Source: Nitrosospira sp. NpAV
GTDB lineage: Bacteria; Pseudomonadota; Gammaproteobacteria; Burkholderiales; Nitrosomonadaceae
Direction: 5' to 3'
Length of the DNA stretch: 64,000 nucleotides
Assembly (NCBI RefSeq): GCF_000832065.1
Contig: NZ_JXQM01000007.1
Coordinates: forward strand, 1-64,000
Shown: positions 1-10,494 of the stretch, one piece after another
Layout of the letters: each line of letters begins with the position of its first letter
Numbering within the stretch: position 1 is the first letter of the stretch
Notes under the pieces: model-generated
Database searches by the model: none
Told to the model about the DNA's origin: nothing
What the model saw: the letters and a program-made list of their open reading frames with translations, nothing else
Program-made: the position numbers and the translations under genes

Positions 1-402
1 CGCCTCTCCCCGCTTCCTCGCAGAAAGAATGCGTCGCCGCCATAATACTAAATACTAAACCATTACATACCCACAACCCCGTAAAGACTATCCCCGAAGA
101 TGCGCCAAGTCAAGCAGTTTGTCTGCAAAACGAAAGAGCAAAACGAATTGATTACGCTGCCGCACATGTCCCCTGAACCGCCCTGAATTCGCTGGTGGAG
201 AAGATCCGGTGTGGTTTCCGATACTAAGGAATTGCTCGGAGAACTGACGCGAGAGGCGCTCCGAGAACATAGGGATGGGGACGCCGACAAATTGTATCTA
301 TCGGATATATTTACAGTATCTGCGATGCGCCTTTGGCTTTCTTTTCCAAAAAGCGATCGTATTCACTTTTGAGTCAGCTGCCGGTGAAACGACTTGGGTT
401 GA
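1..402. other. No recognisable gene downstream of parB
   Basis: Short open frames occur on both strands here, but none resembles a known protein, including AtpI, which often follows parB in betaproteobacteria. The stretch is probably intergenic or holds the decayed end of a neighbour beyond the window edge. Confidence 0.4.
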
Positions 403-1242
403 TTACCAGCGAGCCAGTATTCCGTCCAATTGTTCCAGGCTGTTGTATTGGATTACCACCTTTCCGGCACCTTTTTTTCCCGGATTTATGACGACCTGCG
501 TACCCAGCTTGGCCGATATGCTTTCTTGTAAGCGCAGTAAATCCCGGTCGTATCTGGGGCGTTGCGGTTTTACGGCCGGGCGTTCCATCCGATGCACCAG
601 CCTTTCAGTCTCGCGTACCGATAGTTGCTTGTGCACCACGAGATTGGCGGTTTGTATTTGCTTGGCGGGAGGAAGAGCCAGCAGCGCGCGGCCATGGCCC
701 ATGTCGATTTTCCCCTGCATCAATAATTCCTGTACAGGCTGCGGCAGATTAAGCAACCGCAAAAGATTGGAGACAGCGCTGCGCGAACTACCCAGCGCCT
801 GGCTGGCAGCTTGGTGCGTCATACCGAATTCCTTGATGAGCCGCTGAATACCCATCGCTTCTTCCAATGGATTTAGATTCTCGCGCTGAATATTCTCGAT
901 CAGCGACATGGCCAGGGCGGCTTCATCCGGCACTTCGCGGATGAGCGCGGGAACCTCCGTAAGCCCGGCGATTTGCGCTGCCCGCCAGCGCCGCTCCCCG
1001 GCTATGATTTCGTAACCTTCCGAAGAAACGGGGCGCACCAGTATCGGTTGCATCACACCCTGCGCTTTAATGGATTCGGCCAGCTCGGCCAAAGATTCCT
1101 GGTCCATATGGGTACGTGGCTGATACTTGCCTGGTTGCAATTGCAATATTTTCAAATTCCGCAGCGACTCCCCGGTCCGGCCACCGTCGTCGTTTCCCGC
1201 CAGGAGCGCATCCAATCCTCTTCCCAATCCCTTTGATTTCAT
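403..1242 (-). CDS. parB: Chromosome-partitioning protein ParB
   Basis: ParB is the DNA-binding CTPase of the ParABS system. It loads at parS sites and spreads to build the partition complex that ParA segregates. The 279-residue protein begins with the typical KGLGRGLDALL segment. It then shows the ParB/Srx nuclease-like domain with the GERRWRAAQIAG motif (CTP-binding region), a central helix-turn-helix region (THQAASQALGSSRSAVSNLL) and a C-terminal dimerisation domain ending near LDGILARW. Length is normal. It lies 48 bp downstream of parA on the same strand, so the two are probably cotranscribed. Two parS sites, at 4872 and 11877, are its expected targets. Confidence 0.96.
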   Translation of the reverse strand: MKSKGLGRGLDALLAGNDDGGRTGESLRNLKILQLQPGKYQPRTHMDQESLAELAESIKAQGVMQPILVRPVSSEGYEIIAGERRWRAAQIAGLTEVPALIREVPDEAALAMSLIENIQRENLNPLEEAMGIQRLIKEFGMTHQAASQALGSSRSAVSNLLRLLNLPQPVQELLMQGKIDMGHGRALLALPPAKQIQTANLVVHKQLSVRETERLVHRMERPAVKPQRPRYDRDLLRLQESISAKLGTQVVINPGKKGAGKVVIQYNSLEQLDGILARW

Positions 1243-1290
1243 AGTCTCCCGTCCCGCTGCATGTCTTCTGTTCCGCTAGTTTCCATTTTG

Positions 1291-2070
1291 TCAGACAGGC
1301 GCGGCATTGAGTGGATCCCTGCTAAGCATCTCACCCGCCAGCGCCAGATAGGCTTGTGTACCTTTGGATAATTTATCGTGATAGAGCGCCGGTATGCCAA
1401 AGCTGGGGGCCTCGGCCAACCGTACGTTACGTGGAATCACGGTATGGTAAACCTTATCGCCAAAATGCTGCTGTAATTGCTCCGATACCTGTTGCGCCAG
1501 TATGTTGCGCGGATCAAACATGGTGCGCAACAATCCTTCGATCTCCAGCACCGGATTCAAGTTGGCGCGCACTTTTTTTATGGTATTGACCAGATCGCTT
1601 AAACCCTCCAGCGCGTAGTATTCACATTGCATCGGAATCATTACCCCGTAGGCGGCGCACAGCCCATTGAGCGTAAGCAGGTTGAGCGCCGGCGGACAAT
1701 CGATGAGGATGAAATCATATTCGCTTTCCACCTCCCGCAGCGCTTCTTTCAGGCGCGTTTCCCGTTGGGGCAGATTCACCATCTCGATTTCGGCCCCGGC
1801 CAGATCACGATTGGCAGGAATCAGATCATATTTGCCGCTGGTGGCGATCACGCGCACATCGGCGATACGCTGGCTACCCAGCAAAACTTGATAAACCGTG
1901 TATTGCAAAGCACGTTTATCCACACCGCTTCCCATGGTGGCATTACCCTGCGGGTCAAGATCAATCAACAACACACGCTTCTTTGCCGCAGCGAGGCTCG
2001 CCGCCAGATTAACGCTGGTGGTGGTTTTTCCCACCCCGCCTTTTTGATTGGTTATCGCCAGAATTTTCAT
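1291..2070 (-). CDS. parA: Chromosome-partitioning ATPase ParA
   Basis: ParA is a Walker-type ATPase that binds the nucleoid non-specifically and pulls ParB-parS complexes apart. From the chosen start (MKILAITNQKGG) the deviant Walker A motif KGGVGKTT sits at residues 10-17. The DLDPQGNAT and LIDCPPAL segments follow, as in Soj/ParA proteins. A longer frame upstream to 2109 exists, but starting at 2070 puts the P-loop at its usual place and has a GGGAG-like Shine-Dalgarno upstream. About 259 residues is normal for chromosomal ParA. It is followed by parB and preceded by rsmG in the classical gidA-gidB-parA-parB order. Confidence 0.96.
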   Translation of the reverse strand: MKILAITNQKGGVGKTTTSVNLAASLAAAKKRVLLIDLDPQGNATMGSGVDKRALQYTVYQVLLGSQRIADVRVIATSGKYDLIPANRDLAGAEIEMVNLPQRETRLKEALREVESEYDFILIDCPPALNLLTLNGLCAAYGVMIPMQCEYYALEGLSDLVNTIKKVRANLNPVLEIEGLLRTMFDPRNILAQQVSEQLQQHFGDKVYHTVIPRNVRLAEAPSFGIPALYHDKLSKGTQAYLALAGEMLSRDPLNAAPV

Positions 2071-2112
2071 TACTGCGCTACTCCCAGGCCTAAAGTAATA
2101 ACATAACATGAA

Positions 2113-2126
2113 AGTGAGCGCTCACT
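2113..2126. promoter_or_regulatory. 14-bp perfect palindrome upstream of parA
   Basis: AGTGAGCGCTCACT reads the same on both strands. It lies in the gap of about 110 bp between rsmG and parA, just upstream of the ParA start. With no loop it is a poor terminator and looks more like a dimeric-protein operator. Which protein binds is unknown. Confidence 0.3.
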
Positions 2127-2179
2127 GCGGAACGCATCTTGATATCCGATATTGCCAGAAATTAATTCCACGCGATTGC

Positions 2180-2809
2180 CTATACCCCATGCTTAATCAT
2201 AATCAGATGGCGCTCTGCCTCAAGTCCGGGAACCCCAATATGGAATATATTCTCAACAATGAATGGGGGCGGCAATTGCGCCAATTCCTCATGCGGATAG
2301 ACACCTTTCATCGCAGCGAGCCTGCCTTCATTTTCCCTAGCCAGGTGTCCTGCCAGTTTGACAAAGTCGGCCAGGCTCGAAAAAGCGCGCGAGATTACCG
2401 TATCAAACCCGCTCGCCGGGCGAAAATTTTCGGCTCGCTCGGTGACTATCTCAACATTCTTCAACTTCAATTCAATGCGCGCCTGTTGTAGAAATACTGC
2501 TTTTTTTTGGTTGCTTTCAAGCAATACCACATTCCATTCAGGGTGCGCCAAAGCTAGGGGAATGCCCGGTAAACCGGCGCCACTGCCGACATCCACGAGA
2601 CGTAATCCTGAAATGTGCGGCAGGATCGCAAGGCTGTCAAATAAATGACGAATCAATATCATCTCCGGCTCACGCATTGCCGTCAAATTATGCACCCGGT
2701 TCCATTTCCTGATTAACGCAAGATATTGGAGTAAGCGGGTCTGCGTTTCGCTGGGGAGCATCACCCCCAATGCCGCGAGTCCGTCAGCGAGCTGCGCCGC
2801 CAGATTCAC
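2180..2809 (-). CDS. rsmG: 16S rRNA (guanine-N7)-methyltransferase RsmG (GidB)
   Basis: RsmG uses S-adenosylmethionine to methylate N7 of G527 (E. coli numbering) in 16S rRNA; loss gives low-level streptomycin resistance. The 209-residue protein has the SAM-binding glycine loop [15 protein letters not shown] near residue 72. The motif I acidic residue follows in [10 protein letters not shown], and [12 protein letters not shown] comes later in the fold. Length matches the family. The start codon overlaps the end of mnmG by 4 bp, so the two genes are translationally coupled, as is common in the gidA-gidB pair. Confidence 0.96.
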   Translation of the reverse strand: MNLAAQLADGLAALGVMLPSETQTRLLQYLALIRKWNRVHNLTAMREPEMILIRHLFDSLAILPHISGLRLVDVGSGAGLPGIPLALAHPEWNVVLLESNQKKAVFLQQARIELKLKNVEIVTERAENFRPASGFDTVISRAFSSLADFVKLAGHLARENEGRLAAMKGVYPHEELAQLPPPFIVENIFHIGVPGLEAERHLIMIKHGV

Positions 2810-4716
2810 GCGCTTTTCTTTTTATTCTGACTGGAAAAACCACGCTTCACATGTACCAACAGCAATGAAATCGTCGCCGGGGTTATGCCGGAAATTCGTG
2901 CGGCCTGTCCCGCGGTTTCCGGCTTGTGCTGATTCAATTTTTGCTGTGCTTCACTGGAAAGGCCGCGGACCGTGGCATAATCAAGATCTTGCGGCAAACG
3001 AATTTCCTCATAATGCGCATTGCGCGCGACTTCATCCTTCTGGCGGGCAATATAACCATGATACCTGGCCTGGATTTCAACTTGCTCCGCCACCAGCGGG
3101 TCAGCAACAGGATCACCCGCGCCCGGCAAGCTCATGAGACTCGCATAGGATACGTCGGGACGACGTAGCAGCTCACTCAACGAATAATCCCGCTCGATCG
3201 TTTTCCCCAACACCCGCAGCACATCCGCTTCTGCCAGTGCACCCGAATTCATTTTTGGCCCCACCCAGATGGCTTTCAATCTGTCTTGCTCGCGGACGAT
3301 GGCCTCCCGTTTGGTTTCGAATGCCGACCAGCGCGCATCGTCCACCACACCGAGCCTGCGCCCCTTTTCCGTCAGACGCAAATCCGCATTGTCTTCGCGC
3401 AGCTGCAGGCGATATTCGGCGCGGCTGGTGAACATGCGATAAGGTTCGGTGACGCCACGCGTGATAAGATCATCCACCAGAACACCAAGATAAGCTTCAT
3501 CGCGCCGCGGACACCACGCATCCTGATCCAAGGTTTTAAGCGCCGCATTGATGCCCGCCAGCAACCCTTGTGCGGCAGCCTCTTCGTAACCGGTGGTGCC
3601 ATTGATTTGTCCAGCGAAAAAAAGCCCCTCGATCATCTTGGTTTCAAGCGAGCTTTTCAATGCTCGTGGATCAAAATAATCATATTCGATAGCATAGCCG
3701 GGGCGCGTAATATGGGCTTTTTCCATTCCCTTGATGGAACGCACCAATTCAATTTGCAGATCGAACGGCAGGCTGGTCGATATCCCGTTAGGATATATCT
3801 CGTGAGTACTGAGTCCTTCCGGTTCCAGAAAGATTTGATGGGATTCCTTGGCGGAAAACCGTACCACCTTATCCTCGATGGAAGGGCAATAACGCGGCCC
3901 GACTCCTTCGATGACACCCGTAAACAGCGGCGAACGATCCAGGCCGCCACGAATAATGTCATGCGTGCGGCTATTCGTGTGCGTGATCCAGCACGGCAAT
4001 TGGCGTGGATGCTGGGCGGCGGCGCCCATAAACGAAAAAACCGGCACGGGAGTATCACTGAGTTGTTCGGTCATTACCGAATAATCGACGGTACGTCCGT
4101 CTATGCGCGGAGGGGTGCCGGTCTTTAGCCGGCCCACCGGCAGCCTCATCTCGCGCAGGCGCATAGCGAGACTGACGGCCGGAGCATCACCCGCTCTGCC
4201 TGCCTGAAAACTGGATGATCCAACATGCGCCAATCCGCCGAGAAACGTGCCGGCGGTAAGCACCACGGCACTCGCGGAAAATTTTACTCCCAGCTGAGTA
4301 ACCACTCCCGTGATCCGGTCGCCTTCAAGCGTGAGATCATCTACGGATTGCTGAAACAGCCAAAGGTTGGATTGATTTTCCAGGCGCCGGCGAATCGCCT
4401 GACGATAGAGAACGCGATCAGCCTGGGCACGTGTTGCGCGTACCGCCGGCCCCTTGCTTGAATTGAGAATGCGAAACTGGATGCCGGCCTCGTCGGCGGC
4501 TGCGGCCATCGCGCCACCCAATGCATCCACCTCCTTAACCAGATGTCCCTTGCCGATGCCCCCTATGGAAGGATTGCATGACATCTGCCCCAATGTTTCG
4601 ATATTGTGCGAAAGCAACAGCGTTTTTTGCCCCATGCGAGCGGCCGCAAGCGCCGCCTCGGTGCCGGCATGGCCACCGCCAATCACGATGACATCGAAAT
4701 TCTCGGAAAAAATCAT
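2806..4716 (-). CDS. mnmG: tRNA uridine-5-carboxymethylaminomethyl modification enzyme MnmG (GidA)
   Basis: MnmG is the FAD/NADH-dependent partner of MnmE. Together they install the carboxymethylaminomethyl or aminomethyl group on wobble U34 of tRNAs. The 636-residue sequence has the N-terminal FAD-binding [19 protein letters not shown] at about residues 11-29. The signatures [20 protein letters not shown] and [13 protein letters not shown] are present, as is the C-terminal helical domain that docks on MnmE and tRNA. Its partner mnmE lies upstream on the same strand across a 266-bp gap that holds a parS site. Confidence 0.97.
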   Translation of the reverse strand: MIFSENFDVIVIGGGHAGTEAALAAARMGQKTLLLSHNIETLGQMSCNPSIGGIGKGHLVKEVDALGGAMAAAADEAGIQFRILNSSKGPAVRATRAQADRVLYRQAIRRRLENQSNLWLFQQSVDDLTLEGDRITGVVTQLGVKFSASAVVLTAGTFLGGLAHVGSSSFQAGRAGDAPAVSLAMRLREMRLPVGRLKTGTPPRIDGRTVDYSVMTEQLSDTPVPVFSFMGAAAQHPRQLPCWITHTNSRTHDIIRGGLDRSPLFTGVIEGVGPRYCPSIEDKVVRFSAKESHQIFLEPEGLSTHEIYPNGISTSLPFDLQIELVRSIKGMEKAHITRPGYAIEYDYFDPRALKSSLETKMIEGLFFAGQINGTTGYEEAAAQGLLAGINAALKTLDQDAWCPRRDEAYLGVLVDDLITRGVTEPYRMFTSRAEYRLQLREDNADLRLTEKGRRLGVVDDARWSAFETKREAIVREQDRLKAIWVGPKMNSGALAEADVLRVLGKTIERDYSLSELLRRPDVSYASLMSLPGAGDPVADPLVAEQVEIQARYHGYIARQKDEVARNAHYEEIRLPQDLDYATVRGLSSEAQQKLNQHKPETAGQAARISGITPATISLLLVHVKRGFSSQNKKKSA

Positions 4717-4871
4717 TAGAAATCGCCGCTTGCTGCGCTGCTTACCCCGTAAGCAGCGCCGTGAAAAAAAAGCATTCTACGGCAAAATGAGGGGTTGCGT
4801 AAGGGCGCACGCGCTGCCATATCACAAACATGTTCCCCGTAGCCGAACGAATCGGACATCACGGGATGTAA

Positions 4872-4887
4872 TGTTTCACGTGAAACA
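4872..4887. promoter_or_regulatory. parS: parS centromere site
   Basis: TGTTTCACGTGAAACA is a perfect 16-bp palindrome and matches the known ParB target consensus (TGTTNCACGTGAAACA). It lies in the gap between mnmG and mnmE, about 3 kb from parA. The ParB reading head and a second copy at 11877 support function. Confidence 0.93.
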
Positions 4888-4982
4888 ACGCGGCATAAGT
4901 TCGATATTCAAAGCGGCGGAGAGAGCCGTACGGAAAGGATAAAATTAAAAACGTGGGCCTGCCGTACCCTCGAGAACCAATT

Positions 4983-6353
4983 CTATTTGCCGATGCAAAA
5001 ACGCGAAAATATTTCGCCCAACAAATCATCGGCACTGAATTCCCCGGTGATGGATGACAGGGCAAGCTGGGCAACTCGCAGTTCCTCCGCCTGCAAGTCC
5101 AGTTGAACCCCTTGTCTGGCAAGCTCCAGCGCGCTCCGCAAATATTCCCCCGATCGCGTCAGCGCCTCCACGTGGCGCTGACGCGCCATGAATACGCCTT
5201 CGGTTTCCGAGTGCGGCTGCCAGCCCGCCATATCCAGCAACTTCCGGCGAAGCAAATCGATCCCGGCGCCCGTTTTAGCCGAAAGGTAAATCGAGGCTCC
5301 ACCTTCGCCATCGCCGACTTGCGGCACTTCATCCAGCAAATCGATTTTATTGTACACACGAATCACCGGCAATTTAGCCGGAAGGCTTCTGACTATCTCT
5401 CGATCTTCCGGCAAAACACCCAAGCGGCGATCGATCAGTAACAATGCCAGATCCGACCTTTCTATTGCCGCATGCGTACGAGCGATGCCGATTTTCTCGA
5501 CGAGATCGTCCGTTTCGCGCAACCCCGCGGTATCGACCAGATGAAACGGAATGCCTTCTATCTCGACCGTTTGGCGAATAGCATCGCGGGTGGTGCCCGG
5601 TATCTCAGTGACAATTGCCGTCTCTTCTCCGGCCAACTGATTCATCAGACTGGATTTACCGACATTGGGCTGTCCTACCATGACCACGCTCACGCCTTCG
5701 CGCAACAGACTGCCCTGCTTGGCTGCCGTGAGCACCTCTTCCAGCCGCGATTGGATAGCTTCCAGCCTGGCATAAACGTTCGCCTGTTGCAGGGTGACCG
5801 TTTCTTCCTCCGGAAAATCCAGCGTCGCCTCCACCAGCATGCGCAGCTCGGTGAGCGCCTGCACCAGACCAACGATAACCGCAGAAAACTCTCCTTGCAG
5901 CGAGCGCATGGCACAACGCGCGGCCTCACCGGTGCTGGCATCGATAATGTCGGCGACGCCTTCCGCCTGAGCAAGGTCCAGCTTGCCATTAAGAAAAGCG
6001 CGCAAAGTGAACTCCCCCGGCTGTGCCAGCCGGGCACCCGCGGAGAGACAACGGGACAGTAACAGATTCATAACCGCCGGACCGCCGTGACCCTGGAGTT
6101 CCAGGACATCTTCACCCGTATAGGAATGCGGAGACGGAAAATAAAGCGCAATGCCATGATCTATGGCCGCTCCATTTTCATCGATAAACTTGCTGAACGT
6201 GGCATGGCGCGGCTGCGGGATGAGTCCAATGACGCTTAGCGCCAGAGATTGCAGGCTTTTACCGGAAACCCGCACTACACCGATGCCGCCCCGTCCGGGC
6301 GGCGTAGCGTTGGCGGCAATGATGTCTGTACTTCCCATTCGGGCAAGTTGCAT
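4983..6353 (-). CDS. mnmE: tRNA modification GTPase MnmE (TrmE)
   Basis: MnmE is a dimeric GTPase that with MnmG modifies wobble uridines. The N-terminal domain starts with [16 protein letters not shown], which binds formyl-tetrahydrofolate. The inserted G domain has G1 GQPNVGKSS, the TTRD switch, G3 DTAG and G4 NKID. The protein ends in FCIGK, carrying the essential C-terminal Cys motif. Length (456 residues) is typical. An alternative start five residues in (MGSTDII) is equally plausible, since neither has a strong Shine-Dalgarno. It lies downstream of yidC on the same strand, as in many proteobacterial origin regions. Confidence 0.96.
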   Translation of the reverse strand: MQLARMGSTDIIAANATPPGRGGIGVVRVSGKSLQSLALSVIGLIPQPRHATFSKFIDENGAAIDHGIALYFPSPHSYTGEDVLELQGHGGPAVMNLLLSRCLSAGARLAQPGEFTLRAFLNGKLDLAQAEGVADIIDASTGEAARCAMRSLQGEFSAVIVGLVQALTELRMLVEATLDFPEEETVTLQQANVYARLEAIQSRLEEVLTAAKQGSLLREGVSVVMVGQPNVGKSSLMNQLAGEETAIVTEIPGTTRDAIRQTVEIEGIPFHLVDTAGLRETDDLVEKIGIARTHAAIERSDLALLLIDRRLGVLPEDREIVRSLPAKLPVIRVYNKIDLLDEVPQVGDGEGGASIYLSAKTGAGIDLLRRKLLDMAGWQPHSETEGVFMARQRHVEALTRSGEYLRSALELARQGVQLDLQAEELRVAQLALSSITGEFSADDLLGEIFSRFCIGK

Positions 6354-6430
6354 CGAGAAGGATCCGTCACATGCGGATTTTCAGACGGAAGCGGTTCGCC
6401 GTCAGATGAGTTGCTGCTTTTCCAGCCGGT

Positions 6431-8140
6431 TCACTTCTTCTTGGTGGCAGGTATATTGCTGGACTTGGCAGCGCTACGTTCAATCATGCGCGTGATTTGC
6501 CATTGCTGCGCGATCGAAAGCACATTATTCACCAATGAGTACAGCACCAATCCGGCGGGGAAGAAGAAAAAGAAAACACTGAAAGCAAAGGGCATGATCT
6601 GCATCACCTTGGCTTGAATCGGATCCGTAGCTTGCGGACTGAGCTTTGATTGCACAAACATGGAAATCCCCATGAAGATAGGGAGCACGTAGTAGGGATC
6701 CGGCGACGACATATCTTCTATCCACAGCGCAAATGGCGCGTAACGTAGCTCGACGCTGGCCAGCAATACCCAGTAAAGCGAAATAAATACCGGAATCTGA
6801 ACGAGAATGGGCAAACAGCCACCCATCGGGTTTATTTTTTCCGTCTTGTAAAAATCCATCATCGCCTGGTGCATGCGCTGGCGATCATTGCCATGCTGTT
6901 CGCGCAAGCGCTGCAACTTGGGCGTCACTACCCGCAACTTCGCCATCGATCGGTAACCTGCCGCCGAAAGGGGAAAGAATGCCAGTTTGACCGACATGGT
7001 CAGAAGAATAATCGCAACCCCCCAGTTTCCGGTCCAAGAATGATAAAAAGACAACAACCAAAAAAGAGGCGCTCCAATCACGGTCAACCAGCCATAATCC
7101 ACCGTTAGATCAAGCCCTGGCGCGACCGTCGCGAGTTTGCTTTGCTCTTCGGGGCCTGCATAGAGGGGTACCGTAAGGGTCGCTGTATTCCCCGGTTCTA
7201 TCTGTCCCACGGGCACGATTACGCCTGCTGTATATTCATTTTCGCCCAGGCGTTTCGCATAATACTCGCGCGGCAACTTGTCCCTTGGCAGCCATGCGGT
7301 AAGAAAATAATGCTGGAGCATTGCAATCCAGCCATTATCAGCATTTTTTGGATACGTTGCGTTACCCTTGTCCAGAGCCGAAAATTCGATTTTCTTGAAT
7401 TTCTCTGCCTCGGTGTAAAGCGCTGCGCCAGTATAGGTCGGGATCATGAAAACAGAACCAACCGGCGGCTTGCTATCCCGCAGCATCTGGAAATAAGAAA
7501 ACGGCTGAATCGCAGCCGCTCCCCGATTAGCGACTTCGAAACTTACATCGATGAGGTAGTTTCCGCGATGAAACGTATAAACCTTGGTTACCTGGACGCC
7601 ATTCGCCTCGGGTGCGACGAGCCGCACCTCAATTTTATCCTGGCCCGTCGCCAGGCTATATGTCTGGGACTCCGCCGTATAATGCGTCTTGTGGCTGGGT
7701 AAACCCTCTCCGATCAGTCCTGATTGCGCCACATAAACGTGTTCATACTGGCTTTGCAACAATGCAAAAGGCTTGTTCTTGTCTTCCTTGTCCGGATGAT
7801 CCAATAACTCGAGCCGGCGCAAATCTCCCCCGGCGGTATCGATTTCCGCTACCACCAAGTCGGTCTTGACCACGATTTTTTCACCCGACTCCAGCTTGCC
7901 GGAAGTCTTTATCGGACCAACGCTCTCCGCAGAGGGTTCACCCTTGCCAGGTTGTGTCGAAACAAGTTTTTCTCCCGGAACCGGCGTGTCTTCCTGACGG
8001 CGGACAGACGATTCACCTGCTGGCGCCTGGGTTGCGACCGCCGCCGCCGGGGGTGGATTTTGCTCTTTCTGCCATGCGTCCCAAAGGAACAACATCGATG
8101 TGGAGAAAATCAGGAAAAGTACAAATTTTTGTGTGTCCAT
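6431..8140 (-). CDS. yidC: Membrane protein insertase YidC
   Basis: YidC inserts and folds inner-membrane proteins alone or with SecYEG. The chosen start gives MDTQKFVLFLIFSTSMLFLW, the usual N-terminal transmembrane anchor. A large periplasmic beta-sandwich domain follows, up to about residue 340. The conserved five-helix core includes KTEKINPMGGCLPILVQIPVF and ends with QQWQITRMIE. About 569 residues is normal for a Gram-negative YidC. Starting four codons upstream is possible but would add only MRST. The order rpmH-rnpA-yidD-yidC is the classical arrangement. Confidence 0.96.
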   Translation of the reverse strand: MDTQKFVLFLIFSTSMLFLWDAWQKEQNPPPAAAVATQAPAGESSVRRQEDTPVPGEKLVSTQPGKGEPSAESVGPIKTSGKLESGEKIVVKTDLVVAEIDTAGGDLRRLELLDHPDKEDKNKPFALLQSQYEHVYVAQSGLIGEGLPSHKTHYTAESQTYSLATGQDKIEVRLVAPEANGVQVTKVYTFHRGNYLIDVSFEVANRGAAAIQPFSYFQMLRDSKPPVGSVFMIPTYTGAALYTEAEKFKKIEFSALDKGNATYPKNADNGWIAMLQHYFLTAWLPRDKLPREYYAKRLGENEYTAGVIVPVGQIEPGNTATLTVPLYAGPEEQSKLATVAPGLDLTVDYGWLTVIGAPLFWLLSFYHSWTGNWGVAIILLTMSVKLAFFPLSAAGYRSMAKLRVVTPKLQRLREQHGNDRQRMHQAMMDFYKTEKINPMGGCLPILVQIPVFISLYWVLLASVELRYAPFALWIEDMSSPDPYYVLPIFMGISMFVQSKLSPQATDPIQAKVMQIMPFAFSVFFFFFPAGLVLYSLVNNVLSIAQQWQITRMIERSAAKSSNIPATKKK

Positions 8141-8210
8141 CGTGCTTCGCAATTTATTTTTTTATGATACGCGTAAACTGTACCGGAAATAATTCAGATC
8201 GAATCCATTC

Positions 8211-8420
8211 TTATGGAACCGGGTCATATCCGCCGCGACCCCAAGGATTGCAGCGCAATATTCTCCATATACTGAGGCGCATCCCGCGCAGCAATCCATG
8301 CCTGGCCAGCGCCTCACATGCATAGTGTGAACAAGATGGGCTGAACCGGCACGACGGCCCAAAGAACGGACTCAGGCAATACTGATAAAGTTTGATAAAG
8401 CCAATAATTATCCGCGACAT
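8211..8420 (-). CDS. yidD: Membrane protein insertion efficiency factor YidD
   Basis: YidD is a small membrane-associated protein that helps YidC-dependent insertion. The 69-residue sequence shows the family hallmarks [22 protein letters not shown] and the Cys-rich core [10 protein letters not shown], then GYDPVP at the end. An amphipathic N-terminal helix fits peripheral membrane binding. The start at 8420 ([13 protein letters not shown]) overlaps the 3' end of rnpA by 13 bp, as in many rnpA-yidD pairs. A longer upstream frame only adds sequence that is out of frame with, and overlaps, rnpA. Confidence 0.94.
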   Translation of the reverse strand: MSRIIIGFIKLYQYCLSPFFGPSCRFSPSCSHYACEALARHGLLRGMRLSIWRILRCNPWGRGGYDPVP

Positions 8421-8728
8421 CGCTGTAATTGCATCATTAGCATTTCCGCCTCGCCCACCAACCGCGCAAAATTGCCTTGCGAAACGCGGCAACGCAAGCG
8501 CACCACCAGATCCAGTCCCGCCAATTCTCGCTGCTGCGCGCGAAATGTCTCTCGCAACAGACGTTTTGTCCTATTGCGGTTTACCGCCAGCCGCTCGATC
8601 TTGCCGGCGATTATCAATCCCAATCGTGAATGCACGAGATTATTAGGTTTAGCGAAAACCTGCAGAAACTCGCCACTGACTGAACATCTGAACCGGATTA
8701 CCGAGGAAAATTCATTCGCCTGGTGCAA
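8408..8728 (-). CDS. rnpA: Ribonuclease P protein component
   Basis: RnpA is the protein subunit of RNase P, which trims tRNA 5' leaders together with the rnpB RNA. The signature RNR motif ([15 protein letters not shown]) near residues 49-63 is present, as are the N-terminal [12 protein letters not shown] strand region and a basic surface. The start is uncertain. The frame is open upstream (KSHRL precedes the listed TTG), so an ATT start or another start a few codons upstream is possible. The gene lies between rpmH and yidD in the conserved order. Confidence 0.92.
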   Translation of the reverse strand: MHQANEFSSVIRFRCSVSGEFLQVFAKPNNLVHSRLGLIIAGKIERLAVNRNRTKRLLRETFRAQQRELAGLDLVVRLRCRVSQGNFARLVGEAEMLMMQLQRCRG

Positions 8729-8794
8729 CCGGTGACTTTTCGGAAAACGAATGATACAGCTCCTCGACTGTGGATTTTCCGCAGTTGGCTAACT

Positions 8795-8929
8795 CTATAC
8801 TCCCAAACGAGCACGGCCTTTGGCGCGACGCGCCCGAATAACAGCTGCGCCGCCGGCGGTTTTCATGCGAACCCGAAAACCATGTGTTCGCTTTCTCCGG
8901 GTTACGGAGGGCTGGTACGTACGTTTCAT
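8795..8929 (-). CDS. rpmH: 50S ribosomal protein L34
   Basis: This is the smallest large-subunit ribosomal protein and the conserved neighbour of dnaA. The 44-codon frame begins [18 protein letters not shown] and ends KGRARLGV, a full match in length and motif to bacterial L34. It is strongly basic (many Arg and Lys), as expected for an rRNA-binding protein. It is transcribed away from dnaA and begins the rpmH-rnpA-yidD-yidC cluster. Confidence 0.97.
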   Translation of the reverse strand: MKRTYQPSVTRRKRTHGFRVRMKTAGGAAVIRARRAKGRARLGV

Positions 8930-9026
8930 CGTTTTCCCTTTTTCCTTGTCCTTGAGGCAGATAAATAAAACCTCGCATTACAACCCTTTACAGATGTTGG
9001 TGTCAACCTATATTTTTTCCCCACCC

Positions 9027-9035
9027 TGTGGATAA
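9027..9035 (-). promoter_or_regulatory. Consensus DnaA box upstream of dnaA
   Basis: TGTGGATAA on the plus strand is a perfect copy (reverse complement) of the 9-mer TTATCCACA. It lies in the divergent rpmH-dnaA gap 89 bp before the dnaA start. It may mediate DnaA autoregulation or form part of the origin. Confidence 0.65.
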
Positions 9036-9123
9036 CCGAGTGGGAAGCGTCTAAAATAGAACCCTCAACGCCGCTCCGTAATTCCGTCCTTTTCCCATTT
9101 ACGTACTTCAGATCATATCGGCA

Positions 9124-10494
9124 ATGCACAATTTTTGGCTTTCCTGTCTCGGATATTTTGAGAAAGAATTGAGTGCCCAGCAATTCAATACCTGGATCAA
9201 GCCTCTTTACCTGGACTTGTCACATAGTGCCGACGAACCGATCCTCGTCGCTCCCAACCGGTTTGTCATGCAATGGATCAAAGACCATTTTCTATCGCGT
9301 ATCGAACAAATGGCCGAAAAACATTTTTCGCGCCGTATACATTTTCAATTAAAGCTCGCCAACCAGGACGCAACCAAGGAAACCGCTCCTGTAGTGAATA
9401 ACGCTGTTATCACGCCGATCCCGATAGTCGACACGCCCGTGCGGTCGACACCAAAAACCCCAAAGGAAAAAAATCCGAGCCGCCTCAATCCTTCCTTCAC
9501 CTTCAATAGCTTCGTCACGGGAAAAGCCAATCAATTGGCGCGGGCAGGTGCTATCCAGGTGGCGGAACGTCCGGGTGTCGCTTACAATCCATTTTTTATC
9601 TACGGTGGCGTGGGCTTGGGAAAAACCCATCTGATTCAAGCAATCGGTAACTGTGTGCTGGAGCACAACAACACCGCTAAAGTCAGATACATTCACGCAG
9701 AACAATACGTTTCCGACGTAGTAAGGGCTTACCAACATAAAGCGTTCGATGATTTCAAGCGCTATTATCATTCCCTGGATCTCCTGCTTATCGACGATAT
9801 CCAGTTTTTTGGCGGCAAGAACCGGACACAGGAAGAATTCTTTTATGCCTTCAACGCGCTGATTGAAGCGCATAAGCAAGTCATTATCACTTGCGATTCC
9901 TACCCGAAGGAAATCTCCGGCATGGAGGAACGATTAATTTCCCGTTTTGGCTGGGGCTTGACAGTAGCGGTTGAACCGCCGGAACTGGAAATGCGCGTCG
10001 CCATCCTGCTAAAAAAAGCCCTGATGGAAAAAATCGTCCTGGATGAAAATGTTGCTTTTTTCATCGCCAAGCATATTCGATCCAACGTCCGTGAACTGGA
10101 GGGGGCACTGAAGCGGGTGCTCGCTTATTCCCGCTTCACGGGACATTCCCTCTCGCTGGACCTGGCGCGGGAAGCGCTTAAAGATTTGCTGGCAGTACAA
10201 AATCGCCAGATTTCCATTGAAAATATCCAGAAAACTGTGGCGGACTATTATAAAATCAAGGTTGCCGAAATGTATTCCAAAAAACGTTCTCGCATTGTTG
10301 CGAGACCTCGGCAAATGGCCATGGCCATATCCAAAGAACTCACTCCCTTGAGTTTGCCTGACATCGGTGAAGCTTTTGGAGGCAGAGATCACACAACGGT
10401 GCTGCACGGTTACCGCAAAATTGCCGAACTGCGGGCTTCTGATCCATCGATTAACCGGGACTTCAATACGTTATTGCATATTCTCCGAGGTTGA
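9124..10494 (+). CDS. dnaA: Chromosomal replication initiator DnaA
   Basis: DnaA binds the origin as an ATP-bound filament and opens the duplex. Domain I ([22 protein letters not shown]) is at the N terminus, followed by a variable linker to about residue 120. The AAA+ domain has Walker [11 protein letters not shown] near 161-170 and Walker [10 protein letters not shown] near 222-230. The C-terminal helix-turn-helix carries the DnaA signature [15 protein letters not shown]. The 456-residue length is normal. It is followed by dnaN across a 190-bp AT-rich gap. Confidence 0.98.
   Translation: MHNFWLSCLGYFEKELSAQQFNTWIKPLYLDLSHSADEPILVAPNRFVMQWIKDHFLSRIEQMAEKHFSRRIHFQLKLANQDATKETAPVVNNAVITPIPIVDTPVRSTPKTPKEKNPSRLNPSFTFNSFVTGKANQLARAGAIQVAERPGVAYNPFFIYGGVGLGKTHLIQAIGNCVLEHNNTAKVRYIHAEQYVSDVVRAYQHKAFDDFKRYYHSLDLLLIDDIQFFGGKNRTQEEFFYAFNALIEAHKQVIITCDSYPKEISGMEERLISRFGWGLTVAVEPPELEMRVAILLKKALMEKIVLDENVAFFIAKHIRSNVRELEGALKRVLAYSRFTGHSLSLDLAREALKDLLAVQNRQISIENIQKTVADYYKIKVAEMYSKKRSRIVARPRQMAMAISKELTPLSLPDIGEAFGGRDHTTVLHGYRKIAELRASDPSINRDFNTLLHILRG

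Noticed and set aside
275-847. Plus-strand 190-codon frame opposite parB
   Set aside because: It lies largely antisense to parB, a certain gene, and has no recognisable domain.
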